From: Dehalococcoidia bacterium
Lineage (GTDB): Bacteria; Chloroflexota; Dehalococcoidia; UBA2979
Length of the DNA stretch: 12,564 nucleotides
Assembly: GCA_030745285.1 (NCBI GenBank)
Contig: JASLOV010000128.1
Span: forward strand, 1-12,564
Direction: 5' to 3'
The stretch's first letter is position 1. The number at the start of each line of letters is the position of its first letter. This document shows positions 12,536 to 12,564 of the stretch, piece after piece. Both the position numbers and the translations under genes were made by a program. The notes below the pieces were generated by a model. It did no database searches and was not told the origin of the DNA. It was given only the letters and a program-made list of their open reading frames with translations.

Positions 12536-12564
12536 CTCGATCTGGTACTAGCCAAGATCCGCCC
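12536..12564 (-). CDS. Possible 3' tail of an upstream minus-strand gene
   Basis: Reading in from the window edge on the minus strand, four codons (Ala-Asp-Leu-Gly) end in TAG about 15-30 nt before the rdgB start. This is too short to identify or to be sure of. In many genomes the gene before rdgB is rph, but nothing here shows that. Confidence 0.15.

Overview
The window is high-GC DNA (about 70% by eye, with G/C dominating third codon positions) and is densely packed with bacterial genes. A CIRCE-controlled groES-groEL pair, an XRE-like regulator next to a DUF2851-type gene, and a moaA-moaC-DarA cluster together suggest a Chloroflexota bacterium, perhaps near Thermomicrobia. That assignment comes from gene content and protein style, not from a marker-gene search. 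There are no rRNA or tRNA genes, insertion sequences, CRISPR arrays or phage genes.

Layout. Positions 1-357 (+) hold the 3' end of an unrecognised gene, closed by a strong bidirectional terminator (402-430) that also serves groEL. groEL (496-2133, -) lies downstream of groES (2217-2537, -). Their control region (2607-2637) is a CIRCE operator whose two arms appear to contain the -35 and -10 hexamers. Divergently, a small HTH protein (2817-3245, +) seems to be transcribed without a leader from a palindromic promoter. It overlaps a DUF2851-family gene (3235-4464, +) that is broken by a tandem-repeat frameshift, a stop codon, an apparent internal deletion and a second frameshift. tsaD (4574-5635, -) follows on the opposite strand and carries a proline-rich minisatellite insertion.

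Upstream of tsaD on the same strand is a 686-residue membrane protein (5691-7751): an N-terminal PP2C-like domain that has lost its metal-binding residues, one transmembrane helix and a C-terminal beta-propeller-like domain. Next is a SufR-like iron-sulfur regulator (8006-8629, -) and, divergent from it, a small unrecognised acidic protein (8869-9255, +) preceded by a degenerate 13-bp tandem array.

The last third is a minus-strand run of five genes: rdgB (dITP/XTP pyrophosphatase), moaA and moaC (first step of molybdopterin synthesis), a DarA/PstA-type cyclic-di-AMP-binding PII-like protein, and a secreted probable lipoprotein. Stop-start overlaps (GTGA between moaA and moaC, TAGTG between darA and the lipoprotein) indicate translational coupling.

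Most of the window is housekeeping. The least ordinary items are the pseudophosphatase-propeller protein, the decaying DUF2851 gene, the SufR-like regulator with unusual cysteine spacing and no suf genes nearby, and the coupling of molybdopterin genes to a c-di-AMP receptor and a lipoprotein.
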